Below, piece by piece: positions 19,237 to 28,840 of a stretch of DNA of 64,000 nt. This stretch comes from Candidatus Megaera endosymbiont of Mesostigma viride (GTDB taxonomy: Bacteria > Pseudomonadota > Alphaproteobacteria > Rickettsiales > Rickettsiaceae). The stretch lies in assembly GCA_020410825.1 (NCBI GenBank), contig CP084576.1, positions 1,384,426-1,448,425 of the forward strand, written 5' to 3'. The notes below the pieces were generated by a model. That model had not been told where the DNA came from, did not search any database, and saw only the letters and a list, made by a program, of their open reading frames with translations. How positions within the stretch are numbered: position 1 is the first letter of the stretch; the number at the start of each line of letters is the position of its first letter. The position numbers and the translations under genes are program-made.

Positions 19237-21060
19237 ATGTTTTTAAAAAAATTTTGGCAAAGTATAGTTAAACACCGTTACAGTAAAAATGTTCCATATA
19301 CTATTATTGCTGCAGCTGTAATATTTCTCTTAATTAACAGTTTTTTTGTTTATCTAGAATTTCAGTATAGTGAAGTCGATCCGGTAAGTGTTATTGGGTT
19401 AATGTTAATTATTCTGGTAGGATCTCTTCTTTTTGTTATTTTGCTATTAAATAATCCGGTTTCTAGTTTGTTTTCTTTTATTAAAAGAACTAGAAAAAGG
19501 GCATACAAGTTAAGAAAGAGAATAATCATTGCTTTTAGTTTTGGCGCAGCAGTACCAACCATTATCGTTGCTGTTTTTTCTACGTATTTTTTTAATTTTG
19601 GAGTGCAATCATGGTTTGACGATAAAGTTTCCAGGGTGCTAGAACAATCTATTATCGTTGGAGAATCTTATATAAATGAGCATATAATGCAATTAAAAGA
19701 AACGGCGATTTCAATTTCCGATGATTATGACGATTTATATTATAAGCTGGTTTATAACCCTGAGTTATTCCAAGAAATTCTTACAGGACAAGCTGAAATG
19801 AGAACTCTTGATGAGGCAATAATTTTTAAGAAAGATACCAATACGATTTTAGCTCAAACAGCTTTAAGTTTTTCTTTATCTTTTTTGGCTATTCCGTCTT
19901 ATGTTTTTGATAAAGCCAGTAAAGGAGAAGTGGTACAAATTTCCTCTGATCCGACTAAGCTGAGAATTTTAATAAAACTCAGGAATTACAATGATACTTA
20001 TCTATTAATAGGGAGGTTAATAGATGAGAAAATAATTGATCACATTAATAGAGCAAATGGAACAGCTCAGGAATATTTTAGGCTAAAGGGCCATATATTT
20101 GATCTACAAGTAAAATTTGCTATGATTTTTATTTTACTAGCAATAATTTTGCTTTTAGCGGCAATTATTTGGGGAAGACATTTTGCGGAACAGCTCGTAA
20201 AACCAATTAGAGAATTGGTAATTGCTGCAGAAAAAGTAAAAAACGGAGATTTGACGGCTCAAGTCCCTGAAGAAGGGTTAAAAAAAGATGAAATAAAAAT
20301 ATTGTCTTTAGCCTTCAACCGAATGGTTAAGCAAATAGACAGGCAGCAACGTGATTTACTTATTGCCCAGAGAGCGCTAGCATGGTCTGACGTAGCAAGA
20401 AAGGTAGCTCATGAAATCAAGAATCCATTAACGCCGATTCATCTTGGTGCAGAGATGTTGCTTAAGAAATTTAAAAACCAAGTACAAGATCAAGACTCCT
20501 TTGAAAAATATATTAATAATATTATAAAAAACTCCAACGAAATTAGAATGATAGTTTCGGAGTTTGTTAATTTTGCAAGATTACCTTCCCCTGATTTTTC
20601 CAAGCATGAAATAGTCTCAATTATTAATCAGCTAGTTGACGAAAGACGTCTTATCAATGATAAAATTTTGTATCAAGTTTTTTCGAATGTGAAATTATTT
20701 GAATTAGTATGTGACGGTACGCAATTAAATCGGGTTTTGGTTAATTTATTACAAAATGCGGAGCATGCTCTTGAAAATATTAGCTATCAACAGCGAATTA
20801 CTGTTCATATTATGTTAGATGGAGATTTTATTGCTATTTCTGTTCTAGATAACGGTTTGGGTTTTTCTCCTCATGTTTTAGAAAATGCAACGAAAGCCTA
20901 TTTTACGACTAAAGCAAAAGGTACAGGGCTTGGCCTTGCTATTGTTGATAAGATTGTCCAAGATCATCTTGGTACTTTAAATATTTTTAACAGAGAAGAA
21001 GGCGGAGGATGTGTGAAGTTAACTTTTAATGCTAAAGAGTTAAGAGTTAAGTTAAAATAA
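19237..21060 (+). CDS. ntrY: NtrY-like sensor histidine kinase
   Basis: A 607-residue membrane sensor kinase. Three hydrophobic helices lie in the first 130 residues, a periplasmic domain follows to about 285, then another membrane helix (FAMIFILLAIILLLAAII), a HAMP domain near 310-370, and the kinase core. The phospho-accepting His lies in VAHEIKNPLTPI; the ATP-binding boxes are NLLQNAEHAL (N), DNGLGFS (G1) and GTGLGLAIV (G2). The build matches the NtrY-like kinases found in Rickettsia. Its partner is the response regulator that follows. The signal is unknown; links to redox or nitrogen are known in other alphaproteobacteria only. Confidence 0.92.
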   Translation: MFLKKFWQSIVKHRYSKNVPYTIIAAAVIFLLINSFFVYLEFQYSEVDPVSVIGLMLIILVGSLLFVILLLNNPVSSLFSFIKRTRKRAYKLRKRIIIAFSFGAAVPTIIVAVFSTYFFNFGVQSWFDDKVSRVLEQSIIVGESYINEHIMQLKETAISISDDYDDLYYKLVYNPELFQEILTGQAEMRTLDEAIIFKKDTNTILAQTALSFSLSFLAIPSYVFDKASKGEVVQISSDPTKLRILIKLRNYNDTYLLIGRLIDEKIIDHINRANGTAQEYFRLKGHIFDLQVKFAMIFILLAIILLLAAIIWGRHFAEQLVKPIRELVIAAEKVKNGDLTAQVPEEGLKKDEIKILSLAFNRMVKQIDRQQRDLLIAQRALAWSDVARKVAHEIKNPLTPIHLGAEMLLKKFKNQVQDQDSFEKYINNIIKNSNEIRMIVSEFVNFARLPSPDFSKHEIVSIINQLVDERRLINDKILYQVFSNVKLFELVCDGTQLNRVLVNLLQNAEHALENISYQQRITVHIMLDGDFIAISVLDNGLGFSPHVLENATKAYFTTKAKGTGLGLAIVDKIVQDHLGTLNIFNREEGGGCVKLTFNAKELRVKLK

Positions 21061-21248
21061 ACCTTTTAGACTGTTAATGTTTTAACTTTTTTGTAAAAAT
21101 TAGAACAATATGTTGCATAAATGCTATTATTTATGTTGATTTATATTTTTTATAAGGATAACTTAAAGGTATTATTTATAGTTAATTGTTTAATATTTCT
21201 AGAGTAAAGTTAAGCGAACAAAACTGTTTTTGTATTTGGGGAAGGTTT

Positions 21249-22673
21249 ATGGCATTAGATGTGCTTGTAATAGACGACGAAATGGATATTAGGGACATAA
21301 TATCTGATATTTTAAGAGACGAAGGATTTTCCAGCCGCACTGCAGCAAATAGCACCCAAGCATTTAAAGCAATTGCTGAAAAAGTACCAAATGCGGTGAT
21401 ACTGGATATTTGGCTACAAGGTAGCGAACTTGATGGATTAGGTATTTTGGAGATAATAAAAAAGCAATATCCTTTAATGCCGGTCATAGTCATTAGCGGT
21501 CATGGTACTATTGAGACAGCTGTAAGTGCTATAAAAATGGGAGCTTATGATTATTTGGAAAAGCCATTTACCCATGATAAGTTAATAATATTGTTAAAAA
21601 GGGCCTGTGAATCATCAAAATTACGCAGGGAAAATATAGAGTTGCGTTCCAAAGTTATTGATAAAACAGAACTTATAGGATCTTCTTCAGTTATTACCAA
21701 GCTCAAATCTGAGATTGAAAAAGTAGCCCCAACTTCTGGAAGAGTTATGATTCACGGAGGTGGAGGTAGTGGTAAAGAACTGGCTGCAAGGTTAATCCAT
21801 AAAAAATCAAGAAAGGCAAGCGGCCCTTTTATAGTTTTTAGCCCTACTGCACTTACGGTAACTAAGATCCAACAGGAACTGTTCGGTGATGAAGAGAAAC
21901 AAGAACAAGGAACTGTTTTTGATAAAAGAATTAGCGTTTTAGAGGCAGCTCACAACGGTACCTTGTATATAGATGAAGTCGGCGATTTGCCAATGGTTAT
22001 ACAAAATAAATTGCTGAAGTTTTTGCAGGATCAGAGTTTAATAAAAAACAACAAGGCCGTAAAATTAGATATAAGATTTATTACCTCTTCAACTAAAGAT
22101 ATGCAGGAGGAAATTGCTCAAGGTAAATTTAGGCAAGACCTATATTTTAGATTGAATGTTGTTCCCCTTTATGTAACGAATTTATCAGAAAGGAAAGAAG
22201 ATATACCTCTACTAGTAAAATATTTTGTTAAGCAATTATCTAGATTTTCTGGGTTAAAAGAAAGAGAATTTTCTGATGAAGCAATAGCGGCATTGCAAGC
22301 TTATTATTGGCCAGGTAATGTAAGGCAGCTTAGAAATGTTATTGAATGGACTTTGATAATGAATCCCCTGGCATCTGGAGTTATAGAAAGAATAAAATCC
22401 GACATGCTGCCGCAAGATATTATAAGCAATAGTGTAAATATACCTAAACCTGATAATAATTTAGATATGATGTCTATGCCGCTGCGTGAAGCAAGGGAAG
22501 TATTTGAGAGGCAATATTTGTCTGCCCAAATGAATAGATTTAATAATAATATATCAAAAACCTCCATGTTTGTGGGCATGGAAAGATCTGCATTGCATAG
22601 AAAGCTAAAAATGTTAAGTATACATTCGGCAAGTAAAATAACAGATCAGGAAAAGGAACTTGATCTAGTTTAA
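21249..22673 (+). CDS. ntrX: NtrX-like response regulator with degenerate AAA domain
   Basis: A 475-residue regulator, started at ATG 21249 after GGGGAAGG rather than at the upstream TTG. It has a receiver domain with acidic pocket DDE and phospho-acceptor Asp53 (VILDIWLQG), an AAA+ sigma-54 interaction-like domain, and a C-terminal Fis-type HTH. The Walker A is unusual (GGGGSGKE), and the segment where GAFTGA should lie reads [13 protein letters not shown], so the sigma-54 contact loop is absent. Walker B ([12 protein letters not shown]) remains. It follows ntrY by 188 bases. It probably regulates sigma-70 promoters, since Rickettsia are known to lack RpoN. Confidence 0.92.
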   Translation: MALDVLVIDDEMDIRDIISDILRDEGFSSRTAANSTQAFKAIAEKVPNAVILDIWLQGSELDGLGILEIIKKQYPLMPVIVISGHGTIETAVSAIKMGAYDYLEKPFTHDKLIILLKRACESSKLRRENIELRSKVIDKTELIGSSSVITKLKSEIEKVAPTSGRVMIHGGGGSGKELAARLIHKKSRKASGPFIVFSPTALTVTKIQQELFGDEEKQEQGTVFDKRISVLEAAHNGTLYIDEVGDLPMVIQNKLLKFLQDQSLIKNNKAVKLDIRFITSSTKDMQEEIAQGKFRQDLYFRLNVVPLYVTNLSERKEDIPLLVKYFVKQLSRFSGLKEREFSDEAIAALQAYYWPGNVRQLRNVIEWTLIMNPLASGVIERIKSDMLPQDIISNSVNIPKPDNNLDMMSMPLREAREVFERQYLSAQMNRFNNNISKTSMFVGMERSALHRKLKMLSIHSASKITDQEKELDLV

Positions 22674-22703
22674 TTATTGACTTACAAATTATATTGGCCT
22701 TTT

Positions 22704-24446
22704 ATGAAAAAATTATTTTTTCTTCCTTTGTTATGTCTGGTGCTAGCGTGCAGCGATGAGAACACTCAAAATAAGGGACAGTTGTCACAAGTTGAGAACG
22801 ATAAAATAAGAGAATATATTTATTTGCGATCTCAGAAAAAGCAAATTATTGATATAAAAAATACGTTTGGAAATAACTTAAAAGGGATAAAATTAACAGG
22901 AGTTAATCTCGCCGGGGCGGATTTATCCGGCATTGATTTTTCAGGAGCAGAAATAGCCAGAGTTGACTTTTCTGGATGCAATTTGAATGGCGTTAATTTT
23001 CAAGGAGCAACAATTCAAGAAAGTGATTTTTCAGGAGTAGTATTCAGTAATTTTACAGCTGCGGAGGCTGATTTTCAGGCATCTGTATTCAATAAATCAC
23101 AGTTTATAGATTCAGACTTTTCATATTGCAATTTCGAAGAGGCAGAATTTACTGGGACTAAAATTCAAAATTCAAAGTTTGATAAGGCTAATTTATCAAA
23201 AGTCACTATTCAAGATGCTATAATTGAGAATTCTAATTTTCAAAAAGCTAATTTAATATCTTCTATATTTGTTAATGTTAATATCAAAAATTCCGCTTTT
23301 TTTGGCGTGGATATGAGGAAGGCAAAATTAACAAGTGTAACATCGCAAAATTGTAGCTTTGAATCCTCAGATTTAAGTGAAATTGAATCTATAGATGGTA
23401 TTTTTACGGAAGCGGATTTTAGCCAAATTATCTTGGATGATTCTAAATTTACTGGAAGCACAAAGTTTGCCTCTTCTTTATTTCCTTATGCTTCATTTAA
23501 GCGCGTGCGATTTGATAAAATATTGATTAGTAATTGTAATATGAAAGACACGGTATTTACAGGATTAGTTATGAAATCGAGCAGAATCCAGGATACATAT
23601 CTAGATAATTCAAAATTTATTGGAGCTGATATTTTTAATTCTTATATGGATAATGTATCCATCACGAATGGTGATTGGGAAAAGGCTTCTTTAAAAGATT
23701 TTAAAATTTCTAATTCTAATTTGAGTAATCTTCATTCTTCAAATAATACCTTGAGCAAGGGAGAATTTATTAAAGTTAACTTATCTGATTCTTTGTTTGA
23801 AAATTATAGCGTAGAAGATTCTTCTTTTAAAAACTCAGATTTAAGTAAGGCAATTTTCTTAAAATCAGAAATCAAAAGAACAGATTTTACAGCAAGTGTT
23901 CTTAACAAAATAGCTATAATAAATTCCAATCTCGAGGAAGTAGTGTTTAATAATTCTCCAATTAGCAATTCCCAGATTAGAGAGGTAACTAATATCGCAT
24001 CGGTTATAATTAATTCACCTGTGTCACGTACTATTTTACTTAATAATAAAGGGTTAGCTAATATGGTGATCCTAAATTCTTATAATTCAATGGGTGAATT
24101 AATGGCTAGCCGGGATTTATCAAATTTGAACATGGCTTACATAGATTTTTCAGGCCTTGAAGTAAAGCAAATAAATTTTAACGGTTCTCTTCTGAACGGG
24201 GCAAAACTGGTAGATTCTAAGTTCATAAGTTGTGTGTTTAAGGATGTGGATTTTAGCAATGCAGATTTTTCTGGGGCGGATTTTTCTGGATCAGAAATTA
24301 CTGATGCTAATTTAAAGAAAACGACTGTAAACGAAACAAATTTAAGCTCAACTAAATTAAATAATCTGGATTTTAGGAGAGCTTTTGTTACAAATGTTAA
24401 TATTAAAAATGCTGAATTAGTATCTGTATCTGGTCTTGGTAATTAA
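22704..24446 (+). CDS. Pentapeptide-repeat lipoprotein
   Basis: A 580-residue protein from ATG 22704. It has a lipoprotein signal (KKLFFLPLLCLVLAC, lipobox LVLAC), so it is probably anchored in a membrane facing the periplasm. From about residue 55 to the end, it consists of A(D/N)LxX and (S/D)FxxX pentapeptide repeats (for example GADLSGIDFSGAEI and NADFSGADFSG), which form a right-handed quadrilateral beta helix. Dozens of repeats are present, though the middle is degenerate. It lies 31 bases after ntrX and 31 before acpS. Function unknown; surface or scaffold roles are possible. Confidence 0.85.
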   Translation: MKKLFFLPLLCLVLACSDENTQNKGQLSQVENDKIREYIYLRSQKKQIIDIKNTFGNNLKGIKLTGVNLAGADLSGIDFSGAEIARVDFSGCNLNGVNFQGATIQESDFSGVVFSNFTAAEADFQASVFNKSQFIDSDFSYCNFEEAEFTGTKIQNSKFDKANLSKVTIQDAIIENSNFQKANLISSIFVNVNIKNSAFFGVDMRKAKLTSVTSQNCSFESSDLSEIESIDGIFTEADFSQIILDDSKFTGSTKFASSLFPYASFKRVRFDKILISNCNMKDTVFTGLVMKSSRIQDTYLDNSKFIGADIFNSYMDNVSITNGDWEKASLKDFKISNSNLSNLHSSNNTLSKGEFIKVNLSDSLFENYSVEDSSFKNSDLSKAIFLKSEIKRTDFTASVLNKIAIINSNLEEVVFNNSPISNSQIREVTNIASVIINSPVSRTILLNNKGLANMVILNSYNSMGELMASRDLSNLNMAYIDFSGLEVKQINFNGSLLNGAKLVDSKFISCVFKDVDFSNADFSGADFSGSEITDANLKKTTVNETNLSSTKLNNLDFRRAFVTNVNIKNAELVSVSGLGN

Positions 24447-24477
24447 GGAGATACTAAAATAGTAATCAAAAATTAAA

Positions 24478-24909
24478 ATGCAAAATTTGCCTAGCCTTAT
24501 TGTAGGTATTGGTACAGATATAGTCCAGATACCCAGAATAGAAAAGTTGTATGCAAAATTCGGAGAGCAGTTTTTGCTTAGAAATTATCATGAACTTGAA
24601 ATAAAAGATTTCTGGAAGTTAACCAAGGAAAAACACTGCTTGTTTTTGGCCAAGAGATTTGCTGCTAAAGAAGCTATATCAAAAGCTTTTGGGTTAGGTA
24701 TTGGAGCTAAAATGAGCTTTAAAGAAATAGCAATATTTAATGATTTGAGGGGAGCCCCAAGTGCAAAAATTTTTAATAAAACAGCTAGTTATCTAGATAA
24801 TTACTCTATTTATATTTCTCTCTCAGATGACTATCCGGTTGCTATTGCTTTTGCTCTTGTTACTAAGATAGGTAGTCCGCATGAATTATCGCCTTTCGGA
24901 AAATTTTAA
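24478..24909 (+). CDS. acpS: Holo-[acyl-carrier-protein] synthase
   Basis: Transfers 4'-phosphopantetheine from CoA to acyl carrier protein. The 143-residue protein has the two signature motifs: GIGTDIVQIPRI with the Mg-binding Asp near the N-terminus, and FAAKEAISKAFGLGIG near residues 61-76 with the second metal-binding Glu and Lys. Length is normal, with a few extra residues at the C-terminus. It is the last protein gene before tRNA-Ser and the start of the accessory region. Confidence 0.95.
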   Translation: MQNLPSLIVGIGTDIVQIPRIEKLYAKFGEQFLLRNYHELEIKDFWKLTKEKHCLFLAKRFAAKEAISKAFGLGIGAKMSFKEIAIFNDLRGAPSAKIFNKTASYLDNYSIYISLSDDYPVAIAFALVTKIGSPHELSPFGKF

Positions 24910-25012
24910 TATTGTATAGTTTTACTTGGATATAGGTTTTATAATATTTTGCTCTATTTAATAAAATAAAGCTGGAAAAGTAAAAAATTCAGTGTTATAC
25001 CTAGCATGTCAT

Positions 25013-25105
25013 GGAGAGATGGCCGAGTGGCCGAAGGCGCTCCCCTGCTAAGGGAGTATAGGGATCATATCTCTATCGAGGGTTCGAATCCCTCTCTCTC
25101 CGCCA
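25013..25105 (+). tRNA. tRNA-Ser (GCT), CCA encoded
   Basis: A 93-base type II tRNA. Acceptor GGAGAGA pairs with TCTCTCC, discriminator G and CCA are encoded, the anticodon stem CTCCC/GGGAG holds the loop with GCT, there is a long variable arm, and the T loop is TTCGAAT. It marks the border between the housekeeping block and the mobile-element-rich region; a derivative of its 3' flank recurs near 63529. Confidence 0.97.
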
Positions 25106-25515
25106 TGTGCTACAATTATTGACTTTCCAAATTCTGAGAACGAGAAAGCTAATGTATAATATAGCTTACGACCTTTTAGCTTGAGGTTCGCAAATATAAA
25201 TTAAGTAATTCTTTTTTCGTTTACTATAGAAATTTTCAAGATTCCATAAGCTTTAGAGTTAATATATAAGCTTTTTAGAAATTTATCCTCTACTCTGTTG
25301 TAACTTTTGACTAAATTACTTAATTCATAACTCCAACTGTGGTTAAGAAAGTAGATGAATAGCTGAGGATATTAAGGTATTCTGAAATTTTTCAAGAAAA
25401 AAGATTACCCTAATGAGTATAGATTACGATAGTTTATTCTGTTTTGTCGATGATTGTTATAAAGGATTTGAGCCATGGTATAACAAATCTCTACTTACCT
25501 GTGACACAAAGAAAC
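25106..25515. other. Flank of tRNA-Ser with dispersed repeats and an IS982-type remnant
   Basis: About 410 bases without an intact gene. Bases 25103-25180 and about 25298-25330 resemble 63529-63605 and 63606-63645. Bases 25329-25364 are a 36-base inverted copy (one mismatch) of 39661-39696. From ATG 25414 a short frame reads SIDYDSLFCFVDD then KGFEPWY, like the N-terminus of an IS982-family transposase, and ends where the IS3 element begins. Confidence 0.5.
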
Positions 25516-27273
25516 TGATCCTGAGAAAACTGGACAGTTTAGGATTAGGCAGCAACAGCCAAACTTTCATATAATAAAGGTATATTATAGTTAATAGCAG
25601 AATGGCGCCTTTTTCTGTTATAATACGCTTCTATATAATAAGCAATAGAAGAGCTAACTTCATTTTGAGAACGATAGTTCTCTCCGTGTACCAATTCTAC
25701 CTTTAAAGTATGGAAAAAAGATTCCATAGCAGCATTATCGTTACCCCCTGAACGCAATTGACACATTTTAAGATCTAACGGAATAATATGTTTTACATTT
25801 ATTACATCATGCATAGTATCAACCTCTACCTCTTCAATTAAAAACTTCACTATGCTCCTTTTCTCTTCAAAAGTATGTGAATCTAAATTTTTACTTATTT
25901 TACTGGAAAAATCATCTAAATTGCGAATTACAGTTAATAGCTTTTTTGATTCTTCTTCTTGATTATTTAGGTAATTAATCTCGTTATTAAGTTGCTCCAT
26001 TTTTGCACGAACGCCTTTTAATTTAGCTTCTACTTCCTCTAGCTTAATTCGTTCTCTTTTATAGCGATTAATTTCATTGCTTTTTTCAGTAATAATAGCT
26101 TCATAATCAGTTTCATAAGTCTTTAAGCGTCGCTGATATTCATCTAAAATAGTTTCAGGAGTTAATAAAAGATTTTTTACCGACTTCCATACTAAATCAT
26201 CCAGCACTTCAGTTCTAACAGGGTGTCCAGTACAAACTCTACCCTCTGGCCAACGGTGGCCATCCTGTCCCATGCAACGATAATATAATCTTTTATATTT
26301 ACTATTAGATGCCGGCTTTCCATAAATAGAATAACTACATGTTTTACAGCGTAATAATCCACTTAATAAATAATTGTGTTTTTTATTTGTTGTGCGAGGA
26401 GCAAATTTTATATTATCTTTTAATTTTTGTTGGGCAAAGTCAAATATTTTTTCTTCAATTATTACTGGCACAGGTATGTAAATCCAATCCTCTTTTGGTC
26501 TGTCTCTTGTACTGGAAAGCTCGCTGCGCAAAGAATTTTTGCTGCTTAATGCCAGCTTGGTTTTTTTGATTCTTTTAACTCTAGTTGTCTTTCTAAATGC
26601 TGCTGATCCCTTATACGCAGGGTTACGTAACATACCCCATATTACTGACCTTTCCCAAAATGTTTTACCACTACGAGTAAGATAAGACTTGTTTGTAAAA
26701 TGTTTTGCAATTTCTCCTATGCTAAAATTTTTGTTACAATAAAGCAAAAACGCCTCCTTAACTATTGGAGCTTCCTCAGGATGAATAAGATAGTTAGCAT
26801 CTTTGCTCTCCGTAGCTTTTTGATAATAGTAACCATAAGGTGCTCCACCCAACACATTTACTTTGCCACTTCTAGCAGCATAAAGCTTACCACGTCTAGA
26901 TCTTTCCATGATTTTTTCTCGCTCATATTCTGCCACTACACCTTGAATTTGTAGTAGCATTTGATCTTCAGGTGTATCGCCAATTTGTCTATTAACAAAA
27001 GCACAGGTTACACCTAATCGTCTCATTTCCTCAATAAGCAGGACTTGATGGGCACTTTTCCTTGATAATCTGTCAGGGCTTAATATATATACTTTTGTTA
27101 CTTCTCCTGCTAGTGCCTTATCTCTAAGACGATCTAAACCTGGACGCTCTAATGAAGCTCCACTAACCCCATCATCAATAAAATGTAAATCTGGATCAAT
27201 TTTTTCTTCTAAAGAATTTGTATACTCTACAATACTTGTATCTTGATATTGTCTTTAGTTAATAACTATAAGA

Positions 27274-27438
27274 TACTTAAGGGCACTTAAGTAGAAGGCT
27301 AAATATACTGTTGCAAGACTTAGGACTATGATCCTGTTAGCGAGATAAGTAACTAGCCTTCACATATTCATTAAAGATCGAACGGTATCTTAGGCCTTGA
27401 AGTTAAGCAATGAGCCTGTATTGACAAGGTTGATCTTT
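27274..27438 (+). ncRNA. Candidate bridge RNA (seekRNA) of the IS110 element
   Basis: Three stems in the order expected for IS110 bridge RNAs. A 5' hairpin TACTTAAG/CTTAAGTA with loop GGCA (27274-27293). A stem GAAGGCTA/TAGCCTTC (27294-27301 with 27354-27361) enclosing a 52-base loop. A stem AAAGATC/GATCTTT (27373-27379 with 27432-27438) enclosing a second 52-base loop. The first loop contains TAGCGAGATA (27338-27347), the exact complement of 28464-28473 at the right target junction. The second contains ACGGTATCT (27382-27390), identical to the right end at 28460-28468, and CAAGGT (27425-27430), able to pair with ATCTTG at the left junction allowing one G-T pair. Confidence 0.75.
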
Positions 27439-27475
27439 GAGTATTCTATTTATTATTAATATAATATGGTGTTTT

Positions 27476-28429
27476 ATGACTAATGTAATTTTAGGTATAG
27501 ATATTTCAAAACTAACATTTGATGTTACTCTATTAATTGATAACAAAGTAAAAAATAGAAAATTTGACAATAATAAAAAAGGGTTTGATACACTAATCCA
27601 GTGGCTTAAAACTAAAGGGGTTGATACTGGTTATGCCTGCATGGAAGCAACTGGCTCTTATGGATTAAAGTTAGCTCGATATCTTTATGAAAATAATTTC
27701 AAGGTTAGTGTGGTAAATCCAGTTCGTATAAAAGGCTTTGCTCAAAGTAAACTTTGCAGGGTTAAAACGGACAAAGCCGATAGTGATTTAATAGCTCATT
27801 TTTGTCAAACAATGAAACCAGATCTTTGGAAACCAACATCCTTACATATACAAGAATTGCAACAGTTGGTAAACCGCTTAGATGCTTTAATTTCTATCAA
27901 AAATCAAGAAACTAATAGGCTAGAAGGACTATCTGATTTGGTTGCAACTAATATAAAAGATCATATTATTTTTTTGAATAAGCAAATTAAGGAGGTTGAA
28001 CAACTTATTGCTAATCATATAAAAACACACCAAGACTTATCTGAAAAAAGTACACTACTTGCTTCTATTCCTGGCGTAGGAGAAAAAACAATATCTCAGG
28101 TACTGACCTTCTTATCTAACATTGATAATTTTAATTCTTCAAAACAAGTAATAGCATTTCTTGGACTTAATCCAAAACAACGCCAATCTGGAACTTCTGT
28201 ACGTGGGACCAGTAGAATATCCAAAACAGGCAATGCGGAATTACGTAAAGCTTTTTATATGCCTGCTATAGTTTCCCTTAAATACAATCCGGTTATTAAA
28301 GGTTTTGTTAAACGTCTAAGTATTACAGGAAAACCAAAGATGGTTATAGTTATAGCTGCGATGCGCAAGTTGATTCATATTATTTATGGGGTACTAAAAA
28401 ACAAAACTTTATTTAATGAAAAAAATTAA
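27476..28429 (+). CDS. IS110-family transposase
   Basis: A 317-residue DEDD transposase, started at ATG 27476 (MTNVILGIDISK) rather than the upstream ATG at 27437. The RuvC-like N-terminal domain has the first Asp in GIDIS, Glu in CMEATGSYG and the Asp pair in KTDKADSDLIA. The C-terminal domain has IPGVGEKT and the Ser-containing FLGLNPKQRQSGTS segment with SKTGNAELR. The gene is full length and uninterrupted, so the element may be active, using the RNA encoded just upstream as guide. Confidence 0.93.
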   Translation: MTNVILGIDISKLTFDVTLLIDNKVKNRKFDNNKKGFDTLIQWLKTKGVDTGYACMEATGSYGLKLARYLYENNFKVSVVNPVRIKGFAQSKLCRVKTDKADSDLIAHFCQTMKPDLWKPTSLHIQELQQLVNRLDALISIKNQETNRLEGLSDLVATNIKDHIIFLNKQIKEVEQLIANHIKTHQDLSEKSTLLASIPGVGEKTISQVLTFLSNIDNFNSSKQVIAFLGLNPKQRQSGTSVRGTSRISKTGNAELRKAFYMPAIVSLKYNPVIKGFVKRLSITGKPKMVIVIAAMRKLIHIIYGVLKNKTLFNEKN

Positions 28430-28576
28430 AGTTGTGTAAAAAAAGTATTGACTATTAAGACGGTATCTCGCTATTTGAGAATTAATAGTTTTTTCTTGAG
28501 CTTGCTTTTCACTTGAGACCCTAGCGTACAATCCTATTTTTAAAAGTTTTAAATTTAATGTCATCTTTTTGCTCTA

Positions 28577-28812
28577 GCTTAATTCTTTCAGTTGATAGGA
28601 TAATTTCATATGCTGATTGCAGTCGTTGTTCTCGTCCAAAGATATAGACACTTTGGGTACTAACCTTCCATTTTGACTTTTCCCTTTTACCTTGCATACC
28701 CCATTTTCCTTTAATATATCAAGCTTTGAGGAAATTCCCCAACGATATACAGCAAACCTACGACCATCACTATAAATTGGATGATCATTCAAGGAAATAA
28801 TACGACTTATGG
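28577..28812 (-). CDS. Small recombinase-associated ORF, hypothetical
   Basis: Within the serine-recombinase element and 10 bases upstream of the recombinase ATG, the minus-strand frame encodes about 75 residues containing DGRRFAVYRWG and KSQNGRLVPKVSISLDE. It is in frame with the interrupted IS3 orfB upstream, so its own start is unclear (a TTG near 28786 is possible). The close spacing to the recombinase suggests a co-expressed accessory protein. I do not recognise the family. Confidence 0.4.
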
Positions 28813-28840
28813 AAAATGTGTCAATTGCGTTCAGGGGGTA

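Larger units (their letters stand above)
27244..28468 (+). mobile_element. IS110-family element
   Basis: An intact element inserted in the recombinase gene. TATCT occurs at both junctions (27239-27243 and 28464-28468) and probably holds the crossover core. It has a 232-base 5' noncoding end, the transposase, and about 40 bases at the 3' end. The lack of terminal inverted repeats and the noncoding 5' end are typical of the IS110 group. Confidence 0.8.
25545..28564 (-). pseudogene. Large serine recombinase, split by IS110 and fused to the IS3 orfB tail
   Basis: Read on the minus strand from ATG 28564, the first 30-odd codons encode GLYARVSSEKQAQEK, the catalytic-Ser motif of serine recombinases. 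An IS110 element then interrupts the frame, and the rest resumes at about 27237 with IDDGVSGASLERPGLDRL and SPDRLSRKSAHQVLL of the resolvase domain, followed by the recombinase domain, a zinc ribbon (CKTCSYSIYGK, and the pair near CTGH), and a coiled coil. At its C-terminus the frame runs through a terminal repeat into the tail of IS3 orfB (DNAAMESFFHTLKVELVHG), so the last 65 residues are foreign. Excision of IS110 could in principle restore it. Confidence 0.8.
25740..28840 (-). mobile_element. Serine-recombinase element with 28-bp inverted ends inside IS3 orfB
   Basis: A perfect 28-bp inverted repeat lies at 25742-25769 and 28813-28840 (starting TACCCCCTGAACG). Removing the segment rejoins TGC TAT with GAT AAT GCT on the minus strand, that is CYDNAAME of IS3 orfB. 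Less the IS110 it is about 1.9 kb and holds a small open frame (28577-about 28800) and the recombinase gene. I do not recognise the element as a named family. Confidence 0.6.

Noticed and set aside
22677..22703. Upstream TTG start for the pentapeptide lipoprotein
   Set aside because: The ATG at 22704 gives a standard lipoprotein signal peptide; the extra nine residues would spoil it.
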